NCBI GenBank assembly: GCA_030152265.1
Contig: JASLHQ010000115.1
Span: forward strand, 1-38,029
Origin: Savagea sp.
GTDB taxonomy: Bacteria; Bacillota; Bacilli; Bacillales_A; Planococcaceae
Direction: 5' to 3'
Length of the DNA: 38,029 nt
The notes beneath the pieces were generated by a model, which was not told where the DNA came from, did no database searches, and saw only the letters and a program-made list of their open reading frames with translations. Shown here piece by piece: positions 1 through 7,440 of this stretch (position 1 is the first letter of the stretch; each line of letters begins with the position of its first letter). The translations under genes were made by a program, and so were the position numbers.

Positions 1-60
1 TGGACCCGCTAATACACGGCTGAAGTCTAAAATCTTAACGCCTTCTAGCGCTTTTTTCAT
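1..60 (-). CDS. CaiB/BaiF family CoA-transferase, N-terminal 20 codons only
   Basis: Only the first 20 codons lie in the window; the gene continues beyond base 1. The readable start is MKKALEGVKILDFSRVLAGP, which fits the N-terminus of class III (CaiB/BaiF) CoA-transferases, where the L-D-x-S/T-R-V-L-A-G-P segment opens the Rossmann core. These enzymes move CoA between organic acids. The ATG at 60 is preceded by a good ribosome binding site (AGGGAG, about 6 bases upstream). A cre-like sequence at 84-97 lies just upstream, so catabolite control is likely. The substrate cannot be predicted from this fragment. The family call rests on a short but characteristic segment. Confidence 0.75.
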   Translation of the reverse strand, partial: MKKALEGVKILDFSRVLAGP

Positions 61-83
61 CTTTCAACTCTCCCTTCATATTT

Positions 84-97
84 TGTATACGTTTTCA
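84..97 (-). promoter_or_regulatory. cre-like CcpA site upstream of the CoA-transferase gene
   Basis: TGTATACGTTTTCA (reverse complement TGAAAACGTATACA) fits the CcpA operator consensus TGWAANCGNTWWCA with one mismatch. It ends about 24 bases before the CoA-transferase start codon, where a bound repressor could block transcription. A shorter related stretch (GTATACGTTT) recurs near 176-185. Confidence 0.5.
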
Positions 98-397
98 TTA
101 TTGCAATGTAGTCGGGACATGGATAGATACAAATTTTATGATTATGTGCACTTTTTACAGTACACCCCTTCAAAAAGTATACGTTTATAAGATTTCAGCA
201 AAATACTTCTTCAAATTATCTAGTTAAAACTTAAGTGACATTAACTTTAACCTTAATAAGCACACATATCCTCGACATCACTATATCAATTTTTATAGAT
301 TTTCGTCTGTATATAGTGCAAGATTTCATAAAACATTCAACCTATACATCGTTTTATATCAACTTTATACTTATCAATAAGTTTTAATAAACAATTA

Positions 398-411
398 TGT
401 TAGCGCTTTCT
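398..411 (+). promoter_or_regulatory. cre site upstream of the YjiH-like gene
   Basis: TGTTAGCGCTTTCT differs from the ideal cre TGTTAGCGCTTTCA only in the last base. It lies about 12 bases before the ribosome binding site of the YjiH-like gene, so CcpA-dependent repression is likely. The rest of the 376-base gap between the divergent genes (61-436) is AT-rich; apart from this and the site at 84-97 I see no leader structure or small gene in it. Confidence 0.6.
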
Positions 412-436
412 TTTTTGATGCGAAGGAGGAATGGAA

Positions 437-1783
437 TTGAATCAACAATTAGAACAACCGATTGCAAACAATCAACAAAGTATCAATCGCGCCACTCCAT
501 TAAATGTCTTTAAATTTTTCTTTTATAGTATTATAGGGATTGTCGTTTTCTTTATTCCTGTTGAATTTAATGGGAAATCCTCCATTATTTTAGATCATAT
601 TGTTACAATTATATCTGTATGGAGTCCAACATTCGTTACCTATTTCTCATTACTCGTTTTATTTATGGGTGCTGTTTACCCATTCATCACTAAAACTTGG
701 AATAATAGTAATGTAGACTTAATTTTTTCTTTATTTAAAATACTAGGTTTCATTGCAGGAGCGATGATTATTTTCGGAGTTGGTCCTGCTTGGTTATTTG
801 ATCCTTCGATGGGACCTTTCTTAATGGACAAACTTATTAAGCCAGTTAGCTTACTCGTTCCAATCGGGGCTATTTTTTTAGCTTTACTCGTCAGTTATGG
901 ATTACTTGAATTTGTCGGAATCTTTATGCAACCTGTTATGCGCCCAATTTTCAAAACTCCTGGACGCTCCGCAATTGATGCGGTAGCCTCATTCGTTGGA
1001 AGTTACTCAATTGGATTGCTCGTTACTAACCGAATTTATAACGAAGGGAAATACACATTTCGAGAAGCTGCTATCGTAGCAACTGGATTTTCTACCGTAT
1101 CTGTAACTTTTATGGTCGTGATTGCTAACACATTAAATATTATGGATAAATGGAATCTGTTTTTCTGGACAGCATTTATTATCACATTTATTGTAACCGC
1201 TATCACCGTTAGAATTTGGCCACTTTCTTCTTATAAAGATGAATATAAAACAGGGGAAGGATCTCCAGAAGTCATCGTTCGAAAAGATCGATTTAAAGTT
1301 GCATGGAGAGAAGCGATGATTGTCGCTGACACTACACCGAACCTACCAACTAATATATGGATAAATTTAAAAGATGGTCTGCGTATGACCTTCAACATTT
1401 TACCTACCATTATGTCTATTGGATTGTTAGGACTTGTATTAGCGACATTCACGCCTGTTTTCGACATATTAGGATATTTATTTGTCCCAATTACGTACTT
1501 ACTACAAGCACCTGAACCATTATTAACAGCAAAAGCTGCTGCTATTTCTATTTCAGAGATTTTCTTACCATCTTTACTTGTTACAGAAGCGATGGTAGCG
1601 ACGAAATTTATCGTTGCAGTATTGTCGGTTTCAGCTATTTTATTTTTCTCGGCGATTATTCCTACTATTTTAGCAACGGATATTAGAATCAGCATTCGCG
1701 ACTTAATCATCATTTGGTTTGAACGTGTCGTATTAACTTTAATTATCGTTATCCCATTAACGGTCTATGTGTTTGCTTTATAA
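437..1783 (+). CDS. YjiH family membrane protein with nucleoside-recognition (Gate) domain
   Basis: A roughly 448-residue multi-pass membrane protein with about ten hydrophobic segments, resembling the YjiH family whose core is the Gate (nucleoside recognition) fold also found in CNT transporters and spore maturation proteins. Substrate and direction of transport are unknown. The start deserves care: AAGGAGG at 423-429 is one base from the ATG at 431, which is too close, but seven bases from an in-frame TTG at 437, giving MNQQLEQPIANNQQ. I therefore choose TTG 437. The gene is monocistronic, with a cre site just upstream and a strong hairpin terminator at 1861-1903. It diverges from a CoA-transferase gene, which hints at carboxylate metabolism, but this is only context. 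Confidence 0.75.
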   Translation: MNQQLEQPIANNQQSINRATPLNVFKFFFYSIIGIVVFFIPVEFNGKSSIILDHIVTIISVWSPTFVTYFSLLVLFMGAVYPFITKTWNNSNVDLIFSLFKILGFIAGAMIIFGVGPAWLFDPSMGPFLMDKLIKPVSLLVPIGAIFLALLVSYGLLEFVGIFMQPVMRPIFKTPGRSAIDAVASFVGSYSIGLLVTNRIYNEGKYTFREAAIVATGFSTVSVTFMVVIANTLNIMDKWNLFFWTAFIITFIVTAITVRIWPLSSYKDEYKTGEGSPEVIVRKDRFKVAWREAMIVADTTPNLPTNIWINLKDGLRMTFNILPTIMSIGLLGLVLATFTPVFDILGYLFVPITYLLQAPEPLLTAKAAAISISEIFLPSLLVTEAMVATKFIVAVLSVSAILFFSAIIPTILATDIRISIRDLIIIWFERVVLTLIIVIPLTVYVFAL

Positions 1784-1860
1784 ACAACTTTTATTTCATA
1801 ATTAAATGTAACTTGTTGAAAACGAAAAGAGACTGAGACAAAACCTATCTCTGAAATGAA

Positions 1861-1903
1861 AAAGCCGATCCACTTTTATAATTCGTAAAAGTGGATCAGC
1901 TTT
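1861..1903. terminator. Bidirectional hairpin terminator after the YjiH-like gene
   Basis: Arms GATCCACTTTTA and TAAAAGTGGATC flank a seven-base loop, with AAAGC and GCTTT extending the stem and short A/T tracts on both sides. It lies about 80 bases after the YjiH-like stop codon. A purine-rich stretch (GAGACTGAGACAAAA, 1830-1844) sits just before it. Confidence 0.75.
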
Positions 1904-1911
1904 ATTAAATT

Positions 1912-1988
1912 ACTAGTTAAAATAGAATAAAAGATTAAAAAAGTCGAACTTGAGCAGCTCAAGTTCGACTTTTTTAATTTTGACTAGT
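1912..1988. repeat. Nested inverted repeat, probably the terminator of the phosphoribosyltransferase gene
   Basis: The core (1937-1975) is a perfect inverted repeat with 13-base arms GTCGAACTTGAGC / GCTCAAGTTCGAC, A6 on the left and T6 on the right, so it can terminate in either direction. An outer pair, ACTAGTTAAAAT (1912-1923) and ATTTTGACTAGT (1977-1988), is also inverted with one mismatch, making a 77-base symmetrical element. It follows the convergent minus-strand phosphoribosyltransferase gene. Confidence 0.7.
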
Positions 1989-2072
1989 TATGTCCAAGCC
2001 TCTTTTGCAACTTCTCCAAAATCACATTTACCATTACTTCGTATCTTTTTCTTTCATCTTCCTATACTATCT

Positions 2073-2621
2073 TTATGAAAATAGTGGCAACTCCTCTAAA
2101 TAAATAATATCATCTCGCTCTGACGCTGATCCTTCTGCTAAAATAGCTGCTTTTGCAACGACGACGCCACCTGCTGCTTCGACTAGTTGTTCTAAAGCTG
2201 CGAGCGATTGTCCTGTGCTAATGACATCATCGATTAGCGCGACACGTTTTCCTCGAATTGCTTCGACGTCTTTTTCGTCCAAACATAGCATTTGTTCTTC
2301 TGTCGTCGTAATTGACTTTACTTTCTGTATGAGCGGTGTACCCATATACGCTTTAATACTTTTTCGTGCGACGTAATAGCGCGACATATGTAATACAGCA
2401 CTCAATTCATGAGCGAGCGGTATCCCTTTCGCTTCCGCTGACACGATGACATCAACTTCCGGCAAACGCTCTGCTAAAAGAGGTGCTGTTGCTTTAACCA
2501 TTTCTGTATCACCTAAAAGAACGAAACTCGCAATGACCGTATCTTCTGAAACTCTCATTAACGGAAGTTCTCTTGTTAAACCTGCTACGTGTAATGTATA
2601 TGTTCGTTTCAATTTTCTCAT
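2073..2621 (-). CDS. Purine-type phosphoribosyltransferase
   Basis: A type I phosphoribosyltransferase of about 182 residues. The PRPP-binding loop reads VALIDDVISTGQS in the second half, with the two consecutive acidic residues and the S-T-G turn of the family; an upstream segment DVIVSAEAKGIPLAHELS resembles that of adenine/xanthine phosphoribosyltransferases. It should condense a purine base with PRPP in the cytoplasm to make a nucleotide. The permease gene upstream ends in TAG two bases before the ATG at 2621 (TAGGATG), and no separate ribosome binding site is visible, so translation is probably coupled to the permease. A TTG nine bases upstream (2630) is a possible alternative start. Base specificity cannot be read from sequence; adenine or xanthine are the obvious options. 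Confidence 0.8.
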   Translation of the reverse strand: MRKLKRTYTLHVAGLTRELPLMRVSEDTVIASFVLLGDTEMVKATAPLLAERLPEVDVIVSAEAKGIPLAHELSAVLHMSRYYVARKSIKAYMGTPLIQKVKSITTTEEQMLCLDEKDVEAIRGKRVALIDDVISTGQSLAALEQLVEAAGGVVVAKAAILAEGSASERDDIIYLEELPLFS

Positions 2622-2622
2622 C

Positions 2623-3678
2623 CTATTCAAATAATGATAATAATATTTGTGTAATAATTCCAGCGAGCATTCCTAAAAATGGATCGGTCAGTGCTGTGAC
2701 AGCCATCGTCACGCCACCTACAACAGAATCTTCGCCTCCCGCTAATGCTGCGGTCGCATTCGTCGGCAATGTGACAAGTAATCCTAGTACGAATAAAAAG
2801 CCCGCGATACTCGTACTCGGAATAAATCGTCCAATTTTCGGTAAAAGTCCTGCAAGTAAAATGACACCCATCATCACCATCATTAAAACGCCTGCGAACA
2901 CAGCATGTGGCGCTGTAGATGTAGCAGATATAACGACTTCTACTGGTGCTCCTCCAAATAATGCAGAAACCATATCTGCAATACTGCTAATGACTGTTAA
3001 ATGATCGACATTTACTTCTTGGTTGCCAATTTCACCATTTATTTTTCCAAACGCGATATTCGCTCCTATGTTTAACGCAACCATAGCGAGTGCACCACGA
3101 ATAACTGTTTGATTCACCGTTAACTTTTGCAATTGTAATTTCTCATTATCTAAAGGGGGAATCGGCGCAATCGTCCCTGCTATACGGCCGACAATACTAG
3201 ATAAGACGACAGAACCTAATATTGTATATACTAAGTCTTTCGTCAAAAAGTAGATCAGCACCGCAGAAACTAAAGATGATGCCCCCACTAAGCGGTCTGA
3301 TTTCGTCATATCGATGGAAACTTTCGCTAACATAATCCCTACACCCGCCATCATACCGTTCGTAATAATCGGCCCAATAAATTCAACAATTTTTTCCAAA
3401 AAACCGAACAATCCGATGATGAGCATAATTGCTGCTCCAAAGAAAATCATCGAGAGACGTTCTTTCATCGTTTTTCCCATCGTACCAGCTACGGTAATCG
3501 TTTCTGCTTGATAAGAAATGACAGATATCGATCCGACCGCTGTATTCCCAATCGCTCCTACAAAGAAGGCTAACGCGGTTGGAACAGATGCAAATCCGAA
3601 CGTTAATGCGAGTAACCCTTGAGGAAGACCATTTAATAAAACTCCTAATGCCGCTAAAAAATCCTTGAAATATTCCAC
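2623..3678 (-). CDS. NCS2-like purine permease family membrane protein
   Basis: About 351 residues, almost all hydrophobic, with some ten or more predicted membrane spans. The pattern resembles nucleobase:cation symporter-2 (xanthine/uracil/azgA) permeases, including a conserved-looking LFGGAPVEVVISAT segment in the C-terminal half. It is shorter than the usual 420-450 residues of that family. The start is GTG at 3678, about ten bases after AAGGTGG. Pairing with a phosphoribosyltransferase, through a TAGGATG stop-start junction, supports uptake of a purine base followed by its conversion to a nucleotide. A PurR-type operator candidate lies upstream (3717-3757). Exact substrate unknown. Confidence 0.65.
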   Translation of the reverse strand: MEYFKDFLAALGVLLNGLPQGLLALTFGFASVPTALAFFVGAIGNTAVGSISVISYQAETITVAGTMGKTMKERLSMIFFGAAIMLIIGLFGFLEKIVEFIGPIITNGMMAGVGIMLAKVSIDMTKSDRLVGASSLVSAVLIYFLTKDLVYTILGSVVLSSIVGRIAGTIAPIPPLDNEKLQLQKLTVNQTVIRGALAMVALNIGANIAFGKINGEIGNQEVNVDHLTVISSIADMVSALFGGAPVEVVISATSTAPHAVFAGVLMMVMMGVILLAGLLPKIGRFIPSTSIAGFLFVLGLLVTLPTNATAALAGGEDSVVGGVTMAVTALTDPFLGMLAGIITQILLSLFE

Positions 3679-3716
3679 AAAAAAGGAACCACCTTCTCTT
3701 TAATTTACCCTTTATA

Positions 3717-3757
3717 AAAAACGAACATTTTATTGTTTTTTTAAAAGAACGTTCCTA
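3717..3757 (-). promoter_or_regulatory. Candidate PurR operator (paired PurBoxes)
   Basis: AAAACGAACATTTT on the plus strand fits the PurBox consensus AWWWCGAACWWT. A second, imperfect box (AGGAACGTTC on the minus strand, 3756-3747) lies in inverted orientation; 24 bases separate the two GAAC/GTTC cores, as in B. subtilis PurR sites. The second box has GGAAC instead of CGAAC. The downstream genes are purine salvage-like. Confidence 0.4.
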
Positions 3758-3821
3758 ATTATACAGCGGTTACTTTTTCAGTGCAATATCTTTTTTATCG
3801 TCTTTTTCATATGCCAACAAT

Positions 3822-3866
3822 AAAAAACAGAATTGTAAGCGAAGCGTACTCGCACAATTCCGTTTT
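3822..3866 (-). terminator. Terminator of the yngJIHGFE-type operon
   Basis: On the minus strand, ACGGAATTGT and ACAATTCTGT form a long imperfect stem followed by TTTTTT. It lies about 80 bases after the carboxyltransferase stop codon and is the first strong terminator reached after the operon. Confidence 0.7.
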
Positions 3867-3948
3867 CTATACTACTATTAAACTAATTTCGTGAATATAC
3901 ATTTTAGCTTTATTAAGCTTCATAATTGTCATCACATCTTCCTATCAA

Positions 3949-5478
3949 TTAGACAGGATGAACACCGTGCTTCCGTTCTGTGAATTGAAGTTCTTTCGTC
4001 TTATATAAATCGAGTTGTGTTTGCAATACTTGACGCAAATCATTCGGGTGAATGACTTCATCAATAATGAGTTCTGACGCTAAACGATACACGTCAATTT
4101 CTTCTTGATATTCTTCCCGCATCTTTTGAACGAATGCCGCTTGTTCCTCTTTCGGTAGTTCGGCAATTTTATTAGCATACACTGCATTTACAGCAGCTTC
4201 AGGACCCATAACAGCGATTTGTGCACCATCAAACGCAATGCAACAATCAGGTTCAAAAGCGGGGCCAGCCATCGCGTACAATCCCGCGCCATACGCTTTA
4301 CGAACAATGACTGTTAATTTGGGAACTGTCGCTTCGCTCATCGAAAAGATCATTTTTGCGCCATGACGAATGATTCCCATACGTTCTACTTGAGTACCGA
4401 TCATGAATCCAGGCACATCCGCTAAAAAAATGAGTGGAATATTAAATGCATCACATAAGGAAATGAATTTCGCTGCTTTATCTGCGGAATCATGGAACAA
4501 TACGCCACCTTTCACTCGAGGTTGATTCGCAATAATGCCGACCGATTGTCCATTAACTCGCGCTAATCCTGTAATGAGTTCAGCGGCAAACAATTTTTTC
4601 ACTTCACACCACGAACCTTCATCGATAAAACGCTCTATTAAATCATACATATTAAATGGGGCATTTTGATTTTTCGGCACTATTTCATCGATTGTCTTTT
4701 CAAATGTTGCTGGCATCTTTGGACTTTTCACTTCTGGTTTATGCTTATAATGACTTGGGAAGTAGCCGATATATTTGCGCGCATATTCAATCGCCTCTTC
4801 CTCCGTTGTAACGAGCACATCACCTACACCTGATACTGAACAATGCATGCGTGCTCCACCCATTTCTTCCAACGTCACTTTCTCACCAATAACCATCTCT
4901 GCCATGCGAGGTGATCCGAGATACATCGAGGCATTTCCTTCAACCATAATCACGATATCACAAAAAGCAGGGATGTATGCTCCACCTGCTGCTGACGGAC
5001 CGAATAGTAAACATACTTGCGGTACTTTACCACTCATTTTGACTTGATTATAGAAAATACGCCCCGCACCGCGACGCCCTGGAAACATTTCAATTTGATC
5101 CGTAATTCGTGCACCTGCAGAATCTACTAAATAAAATATAGGAACATTTAATTTATTCGCTTTTTCTTGAATGCGGATGATTTTTTCAACTGTACGCTTG
5201 CCCCAAGAACCCGCTTTTACAGTGGAGTCGTTCGCCATCACACATACCGTTTGTCCATTAATTTTACCCATTCCTGTAATGACGCCATCTGCTGGTAAAT
5301 CTTCTTCTAAACAATTCGCAAAGATGCCATCTTCTGACTGAAGCCCATCGTCTAACAATAAACGAAGACGCTCTCGCGCAAATAACTTTCCTTTTGCAGC
5401 ATTTGCTTCATGATACTTCGTTCGTCCTCCTTTTAATACTCGCTCTAAAATTTCACTTCCACGTTTTTCTTCACTCAT
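3949..5478 (-). CDS. yngE: Acyl-CoA carboxylase carboxyltransferase subunit (methylcrotonyl-CoA carboxylase beta-like)
   Basis: A 509-residue biotin-dependent carboxyltransferase that transfers CO2 from carboxybiotin to an acyl-CoA. Two crotonase-like halves are visible: the N-terminal half carries GPSAAGGAYIPAF (residues 160-172), the C-terminal half carries ADVPGFMIG and AYGAGLYAMAGPAFEPD. Length fits the methylcrotonyl/propionyl-CoA carboxylase beta family. It is the last gene of the operon, 24 bases after the hydratase, with a GGGGG ribosome binding site. Biotin carboxylase and biotin carrier are encoded four and three genes upstream, and methylglutaconyl-CoA hydratase and HMG-CoA lyase lie between, so 3-methylcrotonyl-CoA is the likely substrate. 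Propionyl-CoA cannot be excluded from sequence alone. Confidence 0.88.
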   Translation of the reverse strand: MSEEKRGSEILERVLKGGRTKYHEANAAKGKLFARERLRLLLDDGLQSEDGIFANCLEEDLPADGVITGMGKINGQTVCVMANDSTVKAGSWGKRTVEKIIRIQEKANKLNVPIFYLVDSAGARITDQIEMFPGRRGAGRIFYNQVKMSGKVPQVCLLFGPSAAGGAYIPAFCDIVIMVEGNASMYLGSPRMAEMVIGEKVTLEEMGGARMHCSVSGVGDVLVTTEEEAIEYARKYIGYFPSHYKHKPEVKSPKMPATFEKTIDEIVPKNQNAPFNMYDLIERFIDEGSWCEVKKLFAAELITGLARVNGQSVGIIANQPRVKGGVLFHDSADKAAKFISLCDAFNIPLIFLADVPGFMIGTQVERMGIIRHGAKMIFSMSEATVPKLTVIVRKAYGAGLYAMAGPAFEPDCCIAFDGAQIAVMGPEAAVNAVYANKIAELPKEEQAAFVQKMREEYQEEIDVYRLASELIIDEVIHPNDLRQVLQTQLDLYKTKELQFTERKHGVHPV

Positions 5479-5502
5479 ATTTATTTCCCCCTACTCTTAT
5501 TG

Positions 5503-6282
5503 TTATTTCCCTTTGTAGTGCGGTGCGCGTTTTTCTTGGAAAGCTTGTAAACCTTCTAATCGATCTTCAGTCGGAATCAGTGTGGCATAAGCGAGCGATT
5601 CGATTTGGAGTCCTGTCTGTATGTCCACTTCCACTCCTTGATTGATCGCTACTTTCGCTTGACGAAGGGCAAGTGGTGCATTTCTAGCAATTTGCTTTGC
5701 ATATTTTACAGCTTCTTCTTGTAAATGTTCTGGAGAATAAAGCGCTTCCAATATTCCGTAACGAACTGCTTCCTCCGCTTGCAATCGACGCGCACTATAA
5801 ATGAGGGATTTCGCTTTGCCAATGCCAATGAGACGCGGCAATCGTTGCGTTCCTCCAGCTCCTGGAATAATGCCGAGCGAGGTCTCTGTCAAACCTACTG
5901 CCACATGATTACTAGCGATTCGCATGTCACATGCGAGCGCAAGCTCTAGCCCTCCTCCAAATGCCACACCATTCAATACAGCAATTACTGGCTGTGGCAA
6001 CAATTCTACTTTCCTAACGACCGAGCCAATAAGACTGACCGTTTGACTCACCTCTCGATTTGACATGCCTTTTCGTTCTCTTAAATCTGCTCCTGCACAA
6101 AATGCTTTCTCTCCTGCACCTGTCAATAAAACAACGCGAATGTCGAATGTTTTCGCAACTTCGTCTAACACTTCACTAAGGTCGTTTAATAATTGAATAG
6201 ACATCGCATTTGCCACCTCGGGACGGTTCAACGTAATGCGAGCAATCGTACGGTCAATCACTTCTATCTTGACGAGTGGCAT
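5503..6282 (-). CDS. yngF: Enoyl-CoA hydratase family, probable methylglutaconyl-CoA hydratase
   Basis: A 259-residue crotonase. Oxyanion-hole segments CAGADL (62-67) and GGGLE (109-113) and the PGAGGTQ motif (140-146) are intact, and both catalytic glutamates of true hydratases are present (E113 and E133), so it should hydrate a double bond and not act as an isomerase. Between a carboxyltransferase and HMG-CoA lyase, the expected reaction is 3-methylglutaconyl-CoA to HMG-CoA. The ATG at 6282 follows AAAGGAGGGGG and overlaps the end of the lyase gene by 19 bases, which indicates translational coupling. The substrate is inferred from context. Confidence 0.88.
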   Translation of the reverse strand: MPLVKIEVIDRTIARITLNRPEVANAMSIQLLNDLSEVLDEVAKTFDIRVVLLTGAGEKAFCAGADLRERKGMSNREVSQTVSLIGSVVRKVELLPQPVIAVLNGVAFGGGLELALACDMRIASNHVAVGLTETSLGIIPGAGGTQRLPRLIGIGKAKSLIYSARRLQAEEAVRYGILEALYSPEHLQEEAVKYAKQIARNAPLALRQAKVAINQGVEVDIQTGLQIESLAYATLIPTEDRLEGLQAFQEKRAPHYKGK

Positions 6283-7196
6283 GGATGTTCCCCCTCCTTT
6301 CCTAAGCGGTAAATATCCATCTGCTTGGACTTAACCGGTTCTCCTAATTGTCGTTCGATAAATAGGGCAGCTTGTAACAGTTTGTCCATATCGATACCTG
6401 TTTGTATCCCCATCCGATGGAACATGTATAGCAAGTCTTCTGTCGCAACATTCCCTGAAGCCCCTTTTGCATAAGGACATCCTCCAAGGCCGCCGATCGA
6501 ACTATCGAATTTAGTAATTCCCATTTCGAGAGATTTCACCACATTCGCTAATGCTGTCCCACGTGTATCATGAAAATGCATCGCAAACTGTTGTGCTTGA
6601 TACTTAGCAAGTAATACATCGAGCAGTGCTTCCACTTCATTGGGCGTTCCTACTCCTATCGTATCGCCTAATGAAATTTCGGTAACACCGAAACTAAATA
6701 GTCGATCCACCACTTCTAATACTTTTTTCGGTTGAATGTTTCCCTCAATCGGACAAGCAATGACGGTGGAAACATATCCACGCACAGTCATGTTCTCTTT
6801 TAGTGCTTCTTCAATGACTTCTTGTAATACTGGATAAGTATCTTCAATCGTTTTATTAATGTTGCTTTGATTATGACTTTCACTCGCTGACATAAATACA
6901 CTCGCTTCATCAATATTTACTTCAAGCGCTCTCTCAAGGCCTCGCATATTCGGCACTAATGCCGCATAAGTGATATCCTGTTCTCTTTTAATCGAACGCA
7001 ACACATCCGCTGCATCCTCTAATTGAGGAATCCATTTCGGATGAACGAACGATGTCACTTCAATATAAGATAAGCCTGTCTTCGACAACATATTTATCCA
7101 TTCAATCTTGTTCTGAGTATCGATTAATTGCGTTTCGTTTTGCAAACCATCCCGTGGCCCTACTTCTTTTACGACTACTTTTTCTGGTAACTGCAT
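6264..7196 (-). CDS. yngG: Hydroxymethylglutaryl-CoA lyase
   Basis: A 310-residue HMG-CoA lyase that splits HMG-CoA into acetyl-CoA and acetoacetate, the last step of leucine breakdown. Signatures: EVGPRDGLQNE (11-21) with catalytic Arg14 and metal ligand Asp15, the metal-binding MHFHDT (His207 and His209), and GLGGCPYAKGASGN with active-site Cys240 and Asn249. It resembles the DRE-TIM metallolyase barrel. The ATG at 7196 follows AAGGAG at ten bases. The gene lies 14 bases after the biotin carrier gene and overlaps the hydratase downstream. No gene for using acetoacetate is evident nearby, apart perhaps from the acyl-CoA ligase of this operon. Confidence 0.93.
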   Translation of the reverse strand: MQLPEKVVVKEVGPRDGLQNETQLIDTQNKIEWINMLSKTGLSYIEVTSFVHPKWIPQLEDAADVLRSIKREQDITYAALVPNMRGLERALEVNIDEASVFMSASESHNQSNINKTIEDTYPVLQEVIEEALKENMTVRGYVSTVIACPIEGNIQPKKVLEVVDRLFSFGVTEISLGDTIGVGTPNEVEALLDVLLAKYQAQQFAMHFHDTRGTALANVVKSLEMGITKFDSSIGGLGGCPYAKGASGNVATEDLLYMFHRMGIQTGIDMDKLLQAALFIERQLGEPVKSKQMDIYRLGKEGEHPCHSSR

Positions 7197-7210
7197 ACGC
7201 TCTATGCTCC

Positions 7211-7423
7211 TTATTCAATTTCAACGAGAGGTTCATCCACATTGACGAAATCCCCTTCATTCGTCACAATTTTAGTCACAGTGCCCGTTACCTCCGTTGA
7301 AATAGGAATTTCCATTTTCATCGACTCTAAAATGACAACGTCTTGTCCCGCTGTTACTTCGTCACCTTCATTAACTAAAACCTTCCATACTGATCCTGCC
7401 ATAGATGCTTTTACTGTCGTCAT
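7211..7423 (-). CDS. yngHB: Small biotinyl carrier protein (biotin/lipoyl attachment domain)
   Basis: A free-standing 70-residue biotinyl domain. The biotinylation site is ESMKMEIP with the modified lysine at position 36, and the fold ends with the usual beta strands up to VDEPLVEIE. It carries carboxybiotin between biotin carboxylase and carboxyltransferase. In many organisms this domain is fused to the carboxylase; here it is a separate gene directly downstream, as in B. subtilis yngHB. GGAGGG lies seven bases before the ATG. It needs a biotin protein ligase encoded elsewhere. Confidence 0.92.
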   Translation of the reverse strand: MTTVKASMAGSVWKVLVNEGDEVTAGQDVVILESMKMEIPISTEVTGTVTKIVTNEGDFVNVDEPLVEIE

Positions 7424-7440
7424 ATAAATCCCTCCGCTTT

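Noticed and set aside
1231..1713. Long reading frame opposite the YjiH-like gene
   Set aside because: No binding site, low-complexity composition, and complete overlap with a well-supported gene; the same holds for other antisense frames in the window.
1976..1993. Extra TetR operator with an ACTAGT core
   Set aside because: Only the central eight bases resemble the operator; the outer positions fail, and it is explained as an arm of the inverted repeat.
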